Source: Archaeoglobaceae archaeon
Lineage (GTDB): Archaea; Halobacteriota; Archaeoglobi; Archaeoglobales; Archaeoglobaceae
DNA: 12,554 bases
Assembly: GCA_027066965.1 (NCBI GenBank)
Contig: JAMOMT010000079.1
Coordinates: forward strand, 1 to 12,554
Direction of reading: 5' to 3'
In this document: in pieces, positions 12,288 to 12,554 of the stretch
Position numbering within the stretch: the stretch's first letter is position 1
Layout: each line of letters starts with the position of its first letter
The notes under the pieces: generated by a model
Databases searched by the model: none
Seen by the model: only the letters and a program-made list of their open reading frames with translations
What the model was told of the DNA's origin: nothing
Made by a program: the position numbers and the translations under genes

Positions 12288-12554
12288 CTACTCACCTCCG
12301 AGAACGTACTCGGGCTCTTCAAGCTTGAAGTCCTTCCTGAGGGGAGTTTCGACCTCTGGAGCTATCAGGAACTTGTTGCCCATCCAACTGTTGCCCTCGA
12401 ACCACACTCCGAAGAAGTCGTGCATTTCCCTCTCCTGGTAATCAGCTGAAGGCCAGATGTCTATCAGACTGGGTATCCTCGGATTGTCCCTCGGAATCTC
12501 TACAGCAAAGGTCACTATAACGGGCATCAGCTCCCTGACGCTGTAGCTCGAGAC
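12288..12554 (-). CDS. F420H2:quinone oxidoreductase subunit C, C-terminal part (NuoC/FpoC), cut by the window edge
   Basis: The last 88 residues of a NuoC/30-kDa subunit, which holds the D subunit and the B cluster together in the peripheral arm. The family motif SADYQEREMHDFFGVWFEGN and the closing ETPLRKDF are clear. The reading frame is open to the window edge, so the start lies outside; ATG 12527 is only an internal methionine. In Archaeoglobus the B and C subunits are reported as a fused protein; whether that holds here cannot be seen. Its stop codon lies 2 bp before the fqoD start, and the fqoD ribosome binding site is inside its last codons. Confidence 0.92.
   Translation of the reverse strand, partial: VSSYSVRELMPVIVTFAVEIPRDNPRIPSLIDIWPSADYQEREMHDFFGVWFEGNSWMGNKFLIAPEVETPLRKDFKLEEPEYVLGGE

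Overview
The window looks like chromosomal DNA of a thermophilic, F420-using euryarchaeon, most likely of the Archaeoglobales. The evidence is an F420H2:quinone oxidoreductase gene cluster ending in the order C-D-H-I-F, an archaeal Holliday junction resolvase, an archaeal type IV pilin, archaeal TATA elements about 26 nt before start codons, and GGAGGTG-type ribosome binding sites inside operons. The order assignment rests on family knowledge; no database comparison was made.

Layout. Positions 1-107 are AT-rich, with T-runs ending the minus-strand pilin gene (108-683). A plus-strand HD-domain phosphohydrolase follows (886-1431). Next comes a head-to-head DNA-repair pair: a Cas4/Dna2-like PD-(D/E)XK nuclease (minus, 1474-2004) and hjc (plus, 2042-2446). 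The minus strand then carries a small secreted protein rich in glycosylation sequons (2515-2946) and a three-gene metal ABC transporter of the ZnuABC/TroABC type (binding protein 4611-5636, ATPase 3854-4621, permease 3025-3840). Facing away from the transporter is a plus-strand pair: a ThiI-like THUMP protein without a PP-loop (5690-6559) and a ketopantoate reductase (6565-7425). A small COG2426-type membrane protein (7516-7962) converges on the Fqo/Fpo block.

From 7967 to the right edge everything lies on the minus strand. Subunits C (partial), D, H and I are translationally coupled. After a T-rich terminator, the F420H2-oxidising input subunit FqoF has its own promoter. FqoF takes hydride from F420H2, electrons pass through the FeS clusters of F and I (and B, outside the window) to quinone at the D/H interface, and the membrane subunits (H here, J-N outside) pump ions.

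Most notable points: a Gly/Lys/Arg-rich tail of about 60 residues on FqoF; two palindromes stacked upstream of its promoter; a Lys/Glu-rich insert in FqoD; the ThiI-like protein lacking the SGGxDS loop; a single TATA element exactly midway between two divergent start codons; a PGF-CTERM-like tail and a missing metal-ligand histidine in the metal-binding protein; and a perfect inverted repeat over the predicted pilin transcription start. Six genes that begin transcripts show TATA-to-start spacing expected for leaderless mRNAs, whereas downstream operon genes mostly have clear ribosome binding sites. No tRNA, rRNA, insertion sequence or CRISPR array was found, and no gap of over 300 bases lacks a gene.
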